A stretch of 64,000 nucleotides of DNA from Pseudoalteromonas sp. GTDB lineage: Bacteria; Pseudomonadota; Gammaproteobacteria; Enterobacterales; Alteromonadaceae. Position 1 is the first letter of the stretch, and each line of letters starts with the position of its first letter. Both the position numbers and the translations under genes were made by a program. The DNA lies in contig NZ_JAGYIU010000002.1 in the NCBI RefSeq assembly GCF_018402495.1, forward strand, positions 214,984 to 278,983. The letters run 5' to 3'. Below are positions 54,029-63,000 of this stretch, in pieces. A model generated the notes under the pieces. The model was given only the letters and a program-made list of their open reading frames with translations. It was not told the DNA's origin and made no database searches.

Positions 54029-57000
54029 TTAATTTCCTTAATTACTTTACTCACTTCGTCGTTTTCTTCGCGCTTATAAATGTACATTTGCTGCGTTTTA
54101 AAACCAAAGCCTATCGGCTGTGTATCGTTAACCAGTTTAATTTTCCCATCTACAACATTCAATCCTGGCCCAATAATTTCAATAGGTCGCAGTGGATTTT
54201 CTGCATTTTGACCTTTAATACCCGGCCCTATTAAATAGAATTGGCTTTTAGGTACTTTTGAAGAGTCATCATCGCACTTTCCATCTGCATTACTATCAAT
54301 ACACGAGCCTCCAAAATAAAGTTGCGGGGTATCGGGTACTTCAGTACTCGTTGCAAACTTTAAATTATCATAAACCTTAGTACCGTAGTGCAAATGAAAG
54401 GCATACAACGAACCGCCTCCACCCGTTAAAGAACATTGGTTTTCAGTCGAATCTGATGCCGGGGTAAATGAAGTGAAATAAGCAACGCCTCCGACAACGG
54501 TCGCCGAAGCAAGGGATTTTTCACCCGGCGACAATGCATAATGCCAGCCTTTAAATTTATTAGTAAGCTCAATCTCTAGTCTGATAAATTCGTCTACATT
54601 AGATAATGCATTACCAAATTTATCATCATTCATAGACATTAAATTGTCAGATGAAATAGTTTCCGGTGCGTTATTTAGAAACGTTTTAGTGACTGTGTGT
54701 TCATCCCTTATCACAAAAAGCTCATCAGCTGTGGTTGAGTTTATCGGATTGGTACGATCGCCACTACCAATAATAATTGCATCATAAGGTGTATCAACAC
54801 GAGAAATAACTCCTTTATTTTCAGTTACTTTACTAAACATTGTTCGTGCTATTGCTGGTTTATAAAAAAAGCGTCTATCTTTTCCACCAGCAAGAGAAGC
54901 TAACTTAAAGTGACTAAACTCACTTGTTTGATTACCTGGCATATCAATACGCCAAATATCTCCTCCGGTATCTGCTGCGTAAATGCGATCAATATACCCA
55001 TCATAATTAGAGTCAAGCAGTGTCACGTCTGCAGCAATACTGTGTTGACCATTAAAACGATTGTCGCTGCGTAATGACCAAAGTTTTATGCCGGTTTGCG
55101 CATCGACAATAAACACATCGCGCCCCATTGAATCTGCATCGCGTTTATTGCCTTTGTCTTTATCTTTAATTGTGTCGTATCCACCACCAAAAACCAGTAC
55201 TGGATTATCACCAAAGGCTTTTATAAACGCCACTTGCGGCTTAGACCAAGACTGACCTAATTCTTTAAAATCTGCGACTCCGCCTTTAATACTCCACATT
55301 AAAGAAGGTGAGTCAGGCTTAGTAATATCTAATCCATAATAGTTTTTACCGCCACGTCGCATTCCTGCAAATGCCCACACTGTATCGCCTTTACTGGCAT
55401 CTATAATGCCATCATTTTTGCCGTCAGTATCAAGACTTTCATTTTTAGAATACACAGAGATTGGGCCGTCCATGCCATACACTTTTCCTGTTTCTTTGGC
55501 TCTTAGTGGCTTTATAATATTAAATAACGCTGAAGGTATGAATGCCCAGCTTTCAGTCACTTCGTTCTTACTATCATCGTCTTTAAACATGTGTAAAAAG
55601 CCTGCGTTTGTACCAATAAGTATGCGAACATCATTATTGCCGTAATCAATCGCCACAGGTTTAGAATGCAAGGGGTCACCAAAAATATCTGCACGTTGTG
55701 TACTGCCACTATTTTCGTTGTCAACATCAACACCACGCGCCCAGTTGATTGTAGAATCAAGATCGTTCTTGGTCACAGTAAAAAAGTCCGCTGCTGCCTG
55801 TTTATTATTGTTAAATGACTTAACAATCTCTGCTGGTGTAAATACCCCCCTGTCTGAAAAAAGCAGACGTCTATTGGGGGTTGTATTTGCAAGCATAGCA
55901 TTTACGCCACCATTTTTTACTGAATTACCATCCGCTATATTGCCCGTAGTCCAGAACGTTTTAGCCTCGTTACTAATAAGCCCATCACTATTTAACGCAG
56001 GCTTTGATGACGAGTCTATAAGTGTACTACCCGCTACTTTTAATTTTTTTAAATTACCGCGCCACCGCGTACCTACCTCTGGATAAAACATCGCAAAGTA
56101 TACCGCATCTTTGCTACGGGTTTGATCCACGTTATTACTTGCAAAAGACGGAGAGGTAAATGTACTGTTCTCCTCGCGTATTAATGTAATAGTATTTTTA
56201 AACGCCTCAGATAGTTGATCCGCCGAATTTGCATGAAGATATTTACCCCCCCCTACTTTTGCAGCTTCTTCAAGTAGATCAAGTGCCTCTAACCTCATAC
56301 TATTACCAAAACCAATGGTAAATAAGCGAGCCGTATCAATCGAATCTGTTGTAGATGGATAGAGATCAACTTGCTTATCTTCAGTACCATGTAATATTCT
56401 CGCCAAAGCGACTAAGTAACTATTATAATAACCAAACGAATTAGCATCACGATTAAACAAGCTTTTATGAGTATTATTTATATCCGTATTCGCTTCACCA
56501 TCATTTTGCGGCTCGCCGTCAGTCATTAATATAACGTTTATGGAGTTATCACAGCGCAGCGAGTTTTCTTTATCTTTTCTAAAAGGTGATTTGTAATTTT
56601 GATTATTATCAACACTTTTATCTCTGTCTTGAACACCATCTGCAAACTTAATACTTTTTCCTGTAATGTATAAATATGCCTCCCACAAAGTTTCTGTTAA
56701 GGGAGTTGAACCATACGCAGGCAAGTTATTAATTTTTGTATCAAGTGTATTTTCATTTGCACCTATTCTGGCGAGTACATAACCACCACCTGGCTCATTA
56801 CCAGCGTTATAATTAAAACGCATCAGACCAAAATCAATGTCGTCGTTATCTTTAACCAATTGCTTCATTGCGTTTTTTGCAACACTCAAGCGACTTTCCT
56901 CACATATAGCTTGCGCATAACCATTGACTGCTTTATAGCATTGCTGATTCATATTATATTCTGGCCGGCTTTTAAAGCATTCAGCCTGATAAAAGCGACC

Positions 57001-57201
57001 ATTATTTCTTTTATAACACTGCCCTCCATCGGTAACATCCCACGCCATACTCCCTGATGTGTCAAAAATAAATAGTACCCGTGGCTTTTCATCTATGTTG
57101 GCATCTTTGTTTACATACAATTCTATGTCTTCCGCGGCTGCGGTCATTGTAAAAAAAAGGCACATAATATAGGTAAGTACTAAATTAGTTGCTCGTTTCA
57201 T
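54025..57201 (-). CDS. pilY1: PilY1-type type IV pilus tip adhesin
   Basis: 1058 residues. Signal peptide (1-23), a VWA domain from about 40 to 330 with MIDAS DTSGS at 47-51, and a C-terminal beta-propeller (PilC/PilY1 domain, about 520-1000) with a Ca-binding DSNYDGYID loop near 730 and a second Asp-rich [10 protein letters not shown] loop near 970. Right after the MIDAS are four cysteines (62, 75, 88, 100) in two similar units. PilY1 at the pilus tip drives adhesion, surface sensing and pilus extension. Fourth gene of the operon. Confidence 0.95.
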   Translation of the reverse strand: MKRATNLVLTYIMCLFFTMTAAAEDIELYVNKDANIDEKPRVLFIFDTSGSMAWDVTDGGQCYKRNNGRFYQAECFKSRPEYNMNQQCYKAVNGYAQAICEESRLSVAKNAMKQLVKDNDDIDFGLMRFNYNAGNEPGGGYVLARIGANENTLDTKINNLPAYGSTPLTETLWEAYLYITGKSIKFADGVQDRDKSVDNNQNYKSPFRKDKENSLRCDNSINVILMTDGEPQNDGEANTDINNTHKSLFNRDANSFGYYNSYLVALARILHGTEDKQVDLYPSTTDSIDTARLFTIGFGNSMRLEALDLLEEAAKVGGGKYLHANSADQLSEAFKNTITLIREENSTFTSPSFASNNVDQTRSKDAVYFAMFYPEVGTRWRGNLKKLKVAGSTLIDSSSKPALNSDGLISNEAKTFWTTGNIADGNSVKNGGVNAMLANTTPNRRLLFSDRGVFTPAEIVKSFNNNKQAAADFFTVTKNDLDSTINWARGVDVDNENSGSTQRADIFGDPLHSKPVAIDYGNNDVRILIGTNAGFLHMFKDDDSKNEVTESWAFIPSALFNIIKPLRAKETGKVYGMDGPISVYSKNESLDTDGKNDGIIDASKGDTVWAFAGMRRGGKNYYGLDITKPDSPSLMWSIKGGVADFKELGQSWSKPQVAFIKAFGDNPVLVFGGGYDTIKDKDKGNKRDADSMGRDVFIVDAQTGIKLWSLRSDNRFNGQHSIAADVTLLDSNYDGYIDRIYAADTGGDIWRIDMPGNQTSEFSHFKLASLAGGKDRRFFYKPAIARTMFSKVTENKGVISRVDTPYDAIIIGSGDRTNPINSTTADELFVIRDEHTVTKTFLNNAPETISSDNLMSMNDDKFGNALSNVDEFIRLEIELTNKFKGWHYALSPGEKSLASATVVGGVAYFTSFTPASDSTENQCSLTGGGGSLYAFHLHYGTKVYDNLKFATSTEVPDTPQLYFGGSCIDSNADGKCDDDSSKVPKSQFYLIGPGIKGQNAENPLRPIEIIGPGLNVVDGKIKLVNDTQPIGFGFKTQQMYIYKREENDEVSKVIKEIK

Positions 57202-57202
57202 G

Positions 57203-57694
57203 TTAAATCCCCTTACCTATATCTGCCATTTCTTGTGCAACTGCGCTAACAACCGTTAACTGGTGTTTGCTTTTAGAACCGTATTCTATTGTTGTGGTTA
57301 CTTGTAACATGTTGCACGATACACCTTGAGTTGGGTTATACCTTCGCGGGCAATTGAGCGTTAATACCCCTTTATTTAAATTTGTCATGTTACTTTTCAT
57401 GCCATCGTGCTCTGCTATGGTTTGACCTTTTTCAGGAATTTCGCTTTTAGTTAAGAGGAAATGACTAGCACCGCCACTTTTTGCCTCTTGTGCAATCACC
57501 CGCTGCACTTCACCAACGAGTTTGTTCTCTGCAACCTCTCGCTCTTGCGCTGCGTTAGTAATTTTTATATCTATAGTACTGCTACTCATTAATGTAACGG
57601 CTATACCTGTTACGGCAATAACCATTATTAGGGCAGTAATAAGCACCACCCCTTTTTGTTTGTGTCGTGTAGGTGTAAATGTTAAATACGCCAT
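57203..57694 (-). CDS. pilX: Type IV minor pilin PilX
   Basis: 163 residues. Leader HKQKG|VVLITALIMV; residue 5 is Thr instead of Glu, as is usual for PilX/GspK-type pilins. Hydrophobic helix, short globular domain with a Cys pair (NCPRRYNP and SCNM). AGGGGC ribosome site at 57700. It overlaps the pilW end by 13 bases and stops one base before the pilY1 start. Confidence 0.88.
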   Translation of the reverse strand: MAYLTFTPTRHKQKGVVLITALIMVIAVTGIAVTLMSSSTIDIKITNAAQEREVAENKLVGEVQRVIAQEAKSGGASHFLLTKSEIPEKGQTIAEHDGMKSNMTNLNKGVLTLNCPRRYNPTQGVSCNMLQVTTTIEYGSKSKHQLTVVSAVAQEMADIGKGI

Positions 57695-58677
57695 AAATTT
57701 GCCCCTACATTATTTAAACGAATAGTGGTTGTAAATACAGTACGCCTGTAGTTGTCATTAAATGTGAGTTCTCGCTTACCTGAATCTTCGCCAAGTATAT
57801 ATTTTTGATCATTAATTTTAATGCCTGCCTCGGGTTGCAGTGTTCTTACTAATAAGAATAATTGCACAGTCAAAATGCCTTTTTGGTTGTCCCATTCTGC
57901 CGCTTGCATGCTATTAACACTGCGATAAGCGTCGACTCTGCTATTACCATTAGTATCTAAACCAAAAACAAAGCGCACATTTTCTACACCTTCCATTATT
58001 GTCTCAGTTATCATCCCGCTGCTGGTTAAGCGTTTTCGCATAAGCGCTGGCACTGTGAGGCTTTTGTTATTTACTGTGTAGGTTTGCTCGCCAATGTAAT
58101 AAACATGGTGACTATACGGCCACACTGTGGCGTTTACATTGAGCGTTGCGGCATCAACCTTGCCTTTTACAAAACGTGCAAGTTCTTGCTCCGCTAAAAA
58201 GTAATAACTGTTCTCAGCTGTTTCGTTAGCTGTTGCAGACACCTCTAATTGATTACCCTGCACAAACTTTATTTGTAAAATATCGGTATTTTTAACAGGA
58301 TTATTAATACAATTTAGTTCTGTTGCACTGGCAGCCGTTTTAGCATAAATAGTTTTAAAATTGCTGTTGCTGACTAAATCAGGAAAACTGCCATTATTGT
58401 CACCCTCAAAGCAATCTGGGGTAATATTTGTTAATGACGTTGTGTTTGTCGTATTAAAACTACTATTGTAGTAGTTGCCCCAAAACCCAACTTGTTCTAT
58501 ATCGCGTTGCATAATATTGATGGCTAAACGCCCAGACTCTTGTAACTCGCCTATGGCCATGGTGCCTTTAGTGGTTGTTTTCATGCCAAGATAAGTGAAC
58601 ATAACGCCACCGAGGATAAGTCCACCAATGAACAGTGAAATCATCATTTCAATAAGCGTAAAACCTGCGTGCCTCAT
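57682..58677 (-). CDS. pilW: Type IV minor pilin PilW
   Basis: 331 residues from ATG 58677, which follows an AGGGGAT ribosome site; an ATG 15 bases earlier would put this site inside the gene. Leader MRHAG|FTLIEMMISLFIGG with Glu5. The beta-rich body of about 280 residues is typical of PilW/GspJ-type minor pilins. One base separates it from the pilV stop. Part of the tip-priming complex with PilV, PilX and PilY1. Confidence 0.9.
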   Translation of the reverse strand: MRHAGFTLIEMMISLFIGGLILGGVMFTYLGMKTTTKGTMAIGELQESGRLAINIMQRDIEQVGFWGNYYNSSFNTTNTTSLTNITPDCFEGDNNGSFPDLVSNSNFKTIYAKTAASATELNCINNPVKNTDILQIKFVQGNQLEVSATANETAENSYYFLAEQELARFVKGKVDAATLNVNATVWPYSHHVYYIGEQTYTVNNKSLTVPALMRKRLTSSGMITETIMEGVENVRFVFGLDTNGNSRVDAYRSVNSMQAAEWDNQKGILTVQLFLLVRTLQPEAGIKINDQKYILGEDSGKRELTFNDNYRRTVFTTTIRLNNVGANLWRI

Positions 58678-58678
58678 A

Positions 58679-59239
58679 TTATCCCCTAACATAAATATAA
58701 CTAGTAAGTACCACTAAACGGCGCTTTTTATCTGCAGTCCCACACTCAACCTTTCCTGCACTGTCATTTGCCGTAAACGCTTGCCTTCCTTGCCATGACA
58801 CTATCACCTCAATGTTAAATGCCTTACCACCAGAGTCTGCTACTGCCTCAGGATTAATACACACGGTGGCAGCATCAAGAGTGCCGGTATTTTCACGAGC
58901 GCGTATTGCACGCTTCCATTGTTCTTTATCAAGAGCGGCAATCTCTGCACTCGTACACGAACCTGTAAAACAGCTTGCCGAGGAGTTAACGTCTGTCTCA
59001 CTGGTAAAATTACCTTCGTAACGTGTTATAAGATCACGGGTATCATTGGCACGTATGCGTTGCATAATATCATTACCAAGTGCAACCGCAGCTGCGCGCT
59101 GCATTGAATCAAAGCTTGCTTGTTTTGCTTTGGCTTGCAGCGCCACTGCACCCAATAAACCAAAGCTTAATATAATAAACGCAATCAAAACTTCAATGAG
59201 TGTAAACCCTTTTTGCAATTTAAGATGAGTTAAAGCCAT
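58679..59239 (-). CDS. pilV: Type IV minor pilin PilV
   Basis: 186 residues from ATG 59239 (a TTG four codons earlier is possible). Leader LQKG|FTLIEVLIAFIILSFG with Glu5, then GLLGAVALQAKAKQ, typical of PilV/GspI-type pilins. Four Cys in the body (SCFTGSC and others). First gene of the pilVWXY1E operon. The 100 bases in front hold a direct repeat fitting a LytTR regulator. Confidence 0.9.
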   Translation of the reverse strand: MALTHLKLQKGFTLIEVLIAFIILSFGLLGAVALQAKAKQASFDSMQRAAAVALGNDIMQRIRANDTRDLITRYEGNFTSETDVNSSASCFTGSCTSAEIAALDKEQWKRAIRARENTGTLDAATVCINPEAVADSGGKAFNIEVIVSWQGRQAFTANDSAGKVECGTADKKRRLVVLTSYIYVRG

Positions 59240-59309
59240 TACCGCACCCAATTAAAATAATCTAACTTTAACTATATACAATAACAACGCAGGTTCAATG
59301 AGCGCTGTG

Positions 59310-59339
59310 CTAAACGGTATAATAACTTGATGAGCGGTA
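59310..59339 (-). promoter_or_regulatory. Direct repeats fitting a LytTR/AlgR-type binding site upstream of pilV
   Basis: On the minus strand TACCGCTCAT (59339-59330), ten bases, TACCGTTTAG (59319-59310); starts are 20 bases apart, about two helix turns. The second repeat fits the described LytTR motif [TA][AC][CA]GTTN[AG][TG] fully, the first with one mismatch. It lies 70-100 bases before pilV. Confidence 0.5.
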
Positions 59340-59354
59340 AGGTATAACGCAGTA

Positions 59355-60065
59355 TTAGCTGGGGTATAGTTCGCTTTTTACTGTTTTTAACGCTCGGCGA
59401 CTTACCGTTAAAAACACGTTGCAACCGTGCAGCTCAATAACATGCAGATTATTTTTACGGCAATGTAAGGCTACTATTTTATGTTTATTTACTAATGTAT
59501 TACGATGAATACGTAATAAAAACTGCGGGTATCGCGCTTCGAGCTGCTTTAAACTTTGCTCTACAAAGGCTTCGCCGCCTGCAAACACCATTTTTGTGTA
59601 TTTTTCTTCTGCACTAAAAAAAGACACTTGTTCTATTTCTATGCTTTTTAGTGTCCCCGCTAGTTGGTAGCTTACCTTTTCTGCCTGTTGTTTTTGTATA
59701 TGCACTTTATGCAAGCGCCCTAGTTGCGTTAAAGCGTTATGTAAACTTTGCTCTGTAATGGGTTTAACTAAATAACCTGCTGCATTTAATTGCAGCGCAT
59801 CGAGCGCATGCTCACTATGTGCCGTAACAAACACGATGGCCGGAGGCAAGGCCAAAGAGTTAAGTTGCTTTGCCACTTCAATACCGCTCATCCTGGGCAT
59901 ATCTACATCTAAAAAAACTAAATCTGGGGTATGCTTCTTTATTAAAGCTAATGCTTCATCGCCATTACTCGCTTCACCTTGAACGCATATTGAAGGCTCA
60001 TTCATTAATAAGCGCCTAATGCGTGCTCTCGCTAAGGGTTCATCATCTACAATCAGTACATTCAT
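59355..60065 (-). CDS. LytTR-type response regulator (AlgR-like)
   Basis: 236 residues. REC domain (1-120) with the acidic pair DD at 7-8, phospho-acceptor Asp53 in VFLDVDMP and VKPITEQ near the end; LytTR DNA-binding domain from about 130 to 236 with RIHRNTLVN and the SRRALKTVKS end. LytTR regulators bind two direct repeats. Its start overlaps the kinase stop by four bases. It lies just upstream of pilV, and in Pseudomonas the AlgR homologue controls the fimU-pilVWXY1Y2E operon. Confidence 0.9.
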   Translation of the reverse strand: MNVLIVDDEPLARARIRRLLMNEPSICVQGEASNGDEALALIKKHTPDLVFLDVDMPRMSGIEVAKQLNSLALPPAIVFVTAHSEHALDALQLNAAGYLVKPITEQSLHNALTQLGRLHKVHIQKQQAEKVSYQLAGTLKSIEIEQVSFFSAEEKYTKMVFAGGEAFVEQSLKQLEARYPQFLLRIHRNTLVNKHKIVALHCRKNNLHVIELHGCNVFLTVSRRALKTVKSELYPS

Positions 60066-61096
60066 AATGTTTTCTCTGCGTGTTTTGGGATGACCACTTT
60101 GACTCTAAACTGATTATTTTTATTTGTTATTGTCAGTTGCGCCCGACCTTTATAATAAATACTTAAACGAGAACGAATATTATCCAGTGCCATACCATTA
60201 TGCTCTCTTGTATTTACTACTTTAATAGGGATAGGATTAGTCACAATCAAGGTTAAATAATGTGTTGTCACATGCAGCTCAATGCTAATTGTAGCACCAC
60301 TGGGACTTGGCTCAATGCCATGACATACTGCATTCTCTACCAAAGGTTGTAATGTTAGATATGGAATATATAGCGCAGGGAGATGTTCTGGTAATAACCA
60401 CTCAACCTTTAAGCGCTCTGCAAAGCGCCATGATTCAAGCGAAATATACTGTTTAGTTAATGTTATTTCATCACTGAGTAATACACTTTGACCTGAACGC
60501 ATTGCGGCTTGTGAAAGCGCCGCCAGTGCTAAAATTGCATGTTCTGCGGCCTCAACATTATGGTGCGTTAATTCTGCCGCTGTATTCAAACTATTATATA
60601 AAAAGTGTGGCCGGATCCGGGCTTGCAATGCGTCAAGCTCGGCACGTGACAGTGCTTTAGTTTGCTGTTCTTTTTCAAAATGAATAAGTAAAAATTGCAC
60701 AAAAAGCAAGGTGATCAACAGCACGATAATGCAATTACGTAGCACAAAAAAAACAAGGGGGATCTCACCTTCAATATCAAAGGCAATATCAGAAAATACT
60801 AAACTAAATACAGCAGTACTTAACACATAGGAAGTAATAAAAAAACTAAGTTGAATAAAGCGGGTCTGTTTTTCAAGAAATCGACGACAAAGGTATAAAA
60901 AAGATGAGCTAACCAACACAGTCAGATGAAGCAATAAACTGATCGCTCCTAAATGCAGCCAAATATCGCCACTAGCATTAGGGGCAAACGCTAATATAAT
61001 AGCCACAACTTGTGTCACTATGAGGGCTGCAAGCACACCACGCTCATTAAAAAGTGCCGAATAAAGTAGCGCATCTGCTGACAGTGGCTTACCCAT
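60062..61096 (-). CDS. LytS-type sensor histidine kinase (AlgZ/FimS-like)
   Basis: 344 residues. Four hydrophobic segments (about 22-38, 50-70, 82-101 and 115-138), then a LytS-type kinase domain: RPHFLYNSLN with phospho-acceptor His164 and an N-box LVENAVCHG near 252-260. No periplasmic sensor domain, so it probably senses within the membrane. AGGAGGG ribosome site. Together with the following response regulator it forms an AlgZ/AlgR-like pair, 25 bases after ispH on the same strand. Confidence 0.88.
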   Translation of the reverse strand: MGKPLSADALLYSALFNERGVLAALIVTQVVAIILAFAPNASGDIWLHLGAISLLLHLTVLVSSSFLYLCRRFLEKQTRFIQLSFFITSYVLSTAVFSLVFSDIAFDIEGEIPLVFFVLRNCIIVLLITLLFVQFLLIHFEKEQQTKALSRAELDALQARIRPHFLYNSLNTAAELTHHNVEAAEHAILALAALSQAAMRSGQSVLLSDEITLTKQYISLESWRFAERLKVEWLLPEHLPALYIPYLTLQPLVENAVCHGIEPSPSGATISIELHVTTHYLTLIVTNPIPIKVVNTREHNGMALDNIRSRLSIYYKGRAQLTITNKNNQFRVKVVIPKHAEKTL

Positions 61097-61121
61097 TCGA
61101 CCCTCCTTTACTATCTATAAA

Positions 61122-62051
61122 TTAACGCAGCTCTACTGGTACAGCAAAAACGATGTTTTCTTCTTCACCAGGGTTTTCTGTTACTTGTTTGCCACCAAGC
61201 TCTTTTAAGCGGCTAATCACTTGCTGAACTAATACCTCAGGTGCAGACGCGCCTGCAGTAACCCCCACACTGTTGATACCGTCAAACCATGACGCTTCAA
61301 CATTGCTGGCATCATCAATTAAGTATGCACGCGTGCCCATTTTATCAGCTAGTTCTCGTAAACGATTGGAGTTAGAACTATTTTTAGCCCCTACAACCAG
61401 TAGCACATCAACTTTGTCTGCTAAATCACGTACCGCATCTTGACGGTTTTGCGTTGCATAACAAATATCATCTTTACGCGGGCCATCAATAGCAGGAAAC
61501 TTGCTGCGTAAGGCATCAATCACATCTGCCGTATCATCTACCGATAAGGTTGTTTGGCTACAATAAAAAAGGTTATCTGCATTCTTTACATCAAGCTTTA
61601 GAACGTCATCCACGGTTTCTACTAAGTAAATACCGCCTTGTTCGTTATTATACTGCCCCATAGTTCCTTCAACTTCAGGGTGTCCATGGTGGCCAATTAA
61701 AATGCATTCAATGCCTTTTCTGCTAGCACGGGTTACTTCCATATGCACTTTTGTCACTAACGGACAGGTAGCATCAAATACTTTAAGCTCGCGGCGTTTA
61801 GCCTCTAAGCGAACTGCCTGAGAAACACCATGGGCACTGAAAATAACAATGCTGTCGTCTGGAACCTGATCAAGCTCTTCAACAAACACAGCGCCGCGAC
61901 TTTTTAAACCATCAACCACATAACGGTTGTGCACTACTTCGTGGCGCACATAGATTGGTTTTTCAAAAATATCTAAGGCACGCTCAACAATGCTGATAGC
62001 ACGATCAACACCAGCGCAGAAGCCTCGTGGGTTAGCTAATAATATTTCCAT
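61122..62051 (-). CDS. ispH: 4-hydroxy-3-methylbut-2-enyl diphosphate reductase
   Basis: 309 residues. Fe-S cluster cysteines at Cys12 (PRGFCAGV), Cys96 ([10 protein letters not shown]) and Cys about 197 (CYATQNRQ), plus conserved HEVVHN and GHxxHPEVEG. IspH is the last enzyme of the methylerythritol phosphate isoprenoid pathway, forming IPP and DMAPP. Its start overlaps the fkpB stop by one base. Part of ileS-lspA-fkpB-ispH. Confidence 0.97.
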   Translation of the reverse strand: MEILLANPRGFCAGVDRAISIVERALDIFEKPIYVRHEVVHNRYVVDGLKSRGAVFVEELDQVPDDSIVIFSAHGVSQAVRLEAKRRELKVFDATCPLVTKVHMEVTRASRKGIECILIGHHGHPEVEGTMGQYNNEQGGIYLVETVDDVLKLDVKNADNLFYCSQTTLSVDDTADVIDALRSKFPAIDGPRKDDICYATQNRQDAVRDLADKVDVLLVVGAKNSSNSNRLRELADKMGTRAYLIDDASNVEASWFDGINSVGVTAGASAPEVLVQQVISRLKELGGKQVTENPGEEENIVFAVPVELR

Positions 62052-62491
62052 TAGCCTTGCACCTCAACAATATCGACTTCAAACGTTAAACGTTGACCCG
62101 CTAGTGGATGATTAAAGTCGATAGTAACCGACTCGCCTTGCACTTCACGCACCAGACCCGGAAGCTCGGTACCATCAGGTTGAGTAAACGCAATAATCGC
62201 ACCTACTTTAGCCGGCGTTTCTACACCAAACTTACTACGATCAACATAATAAATATTATCAGGATTAGGTTGACCAAAAGCATCTTCAGGCTCAAGTTCA
62301 AATGTTTTACTTTCACCTGCACTTAGACCAAGTAAGCATTTTTCGAAGTTAGGCGTTAAACTACCGTCCCCCATTTTCAACTTAGCAGGCTTATTATGCA
62401 CCTTAGTCGAATCTGCGGCAGAGCCATCCTCTAATTTAATAGAAAAATGAAAAATAACCTCTGAATTATCACCAATTACAGCTTGGCTCAT
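62051..62491 (-). CDS. fkpB: FKBP-type peptidyl-prolyl cis-trans isomerase (SlpA)
   Basis: 146 residues. FKBP domain with an inserted-flap region: [18 protein letters not shown] near 13-30, [12 protein letters not shown] near 49-60, and [14 protein letters not shown] near 125-138. Cytoplasmic isomerase/chaperone. Overlaps lspA by four bases and ispH by one base, the order conserved in many gammaproteobacteria. Confidence 0.94.
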   Translation of the reverse strand: MSQAVIGDNSEVIFHFSIKLEDGSAADSTKVHNKPAKLKMGDGSLTPNFEKCLLGLSAGESKTFELEPEDAFGQPNPDNIYYVDRSKFGVETPAKVGAIIAFTQPDGTELPGLVREVQGESVTIDFNHPLAGQRLTFEVDIVEVQG

Positions 62492-62997
62492 GCTTTATGC
62501 TCCTTTGGTTCTTCGCCTGTAAAGGCGTCAAATAGTAATAATGCAGCACCAATACAAATAGCACAGTCAGCAATATTAAATACGGGAAAATGTGAGTCTT
62601 CGTAAAACACATGTATAAAGTCAATAACGTAACCATAAGCGATACGATCATACAGGTTACCAATAGCACCTGCTAAAACCAGCGAATAAGCACCACATAA
62701 TGTTTTATTAGACGCTGGAAGGCGTTTTAACCACCACACTAATAAGCAACTAATCGCGATTGCTATTGCACTTAAAAACCAACGTTGCCAGCCCCCAGCT
62801 TCGCTTAAAAAGCTATACGCAGCACCGTAGTTATGTACATAAGTAATACTAAAAACAGGTAGTAAATTAATTGATTCACCATAGGCCATGGTGTTTACAA
62901 CCAGTGTTTTACTGGCAAAGTCTATTACAAGTAGTAATAGACTTAACCAAAGCCACACTAAACCACTTTTTTGGGTTAGTTTGCTCACTAAAAACAA
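62488..62997 (-). CDS. lspA: Lipoprotein signal peptidase
   Basis: 169 residues with four membrane helices. Catalytic aspartates lie in the GAIGNLYDRI-GYVIDFI region (near 112-127) and in NIADCAI near 142-148. LspA cleaves diacylated prolipoproteins such as BamD. ATG at 62997, three bases after the ileS stop; it overlaps fkpB by four bases. Confidence 0.96.
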   Translation of the reverse strand: MFLVSKLTQKSGLVWLWLSLLLLVIDFASKTLVVNTMAYGESINLLPVFSITYVHNYGAAYSFLSEAGGWQRWFLSAIAIAISCLLVWWLKRLPASNKTLCGAYSLVLAGAIGNLYDRIAYGYVIDFIHVFYEDSHFPVFNIADCAICIGAALLLFDAFTGEEPKEHKA

Positions 62998-63000
62998 CTC

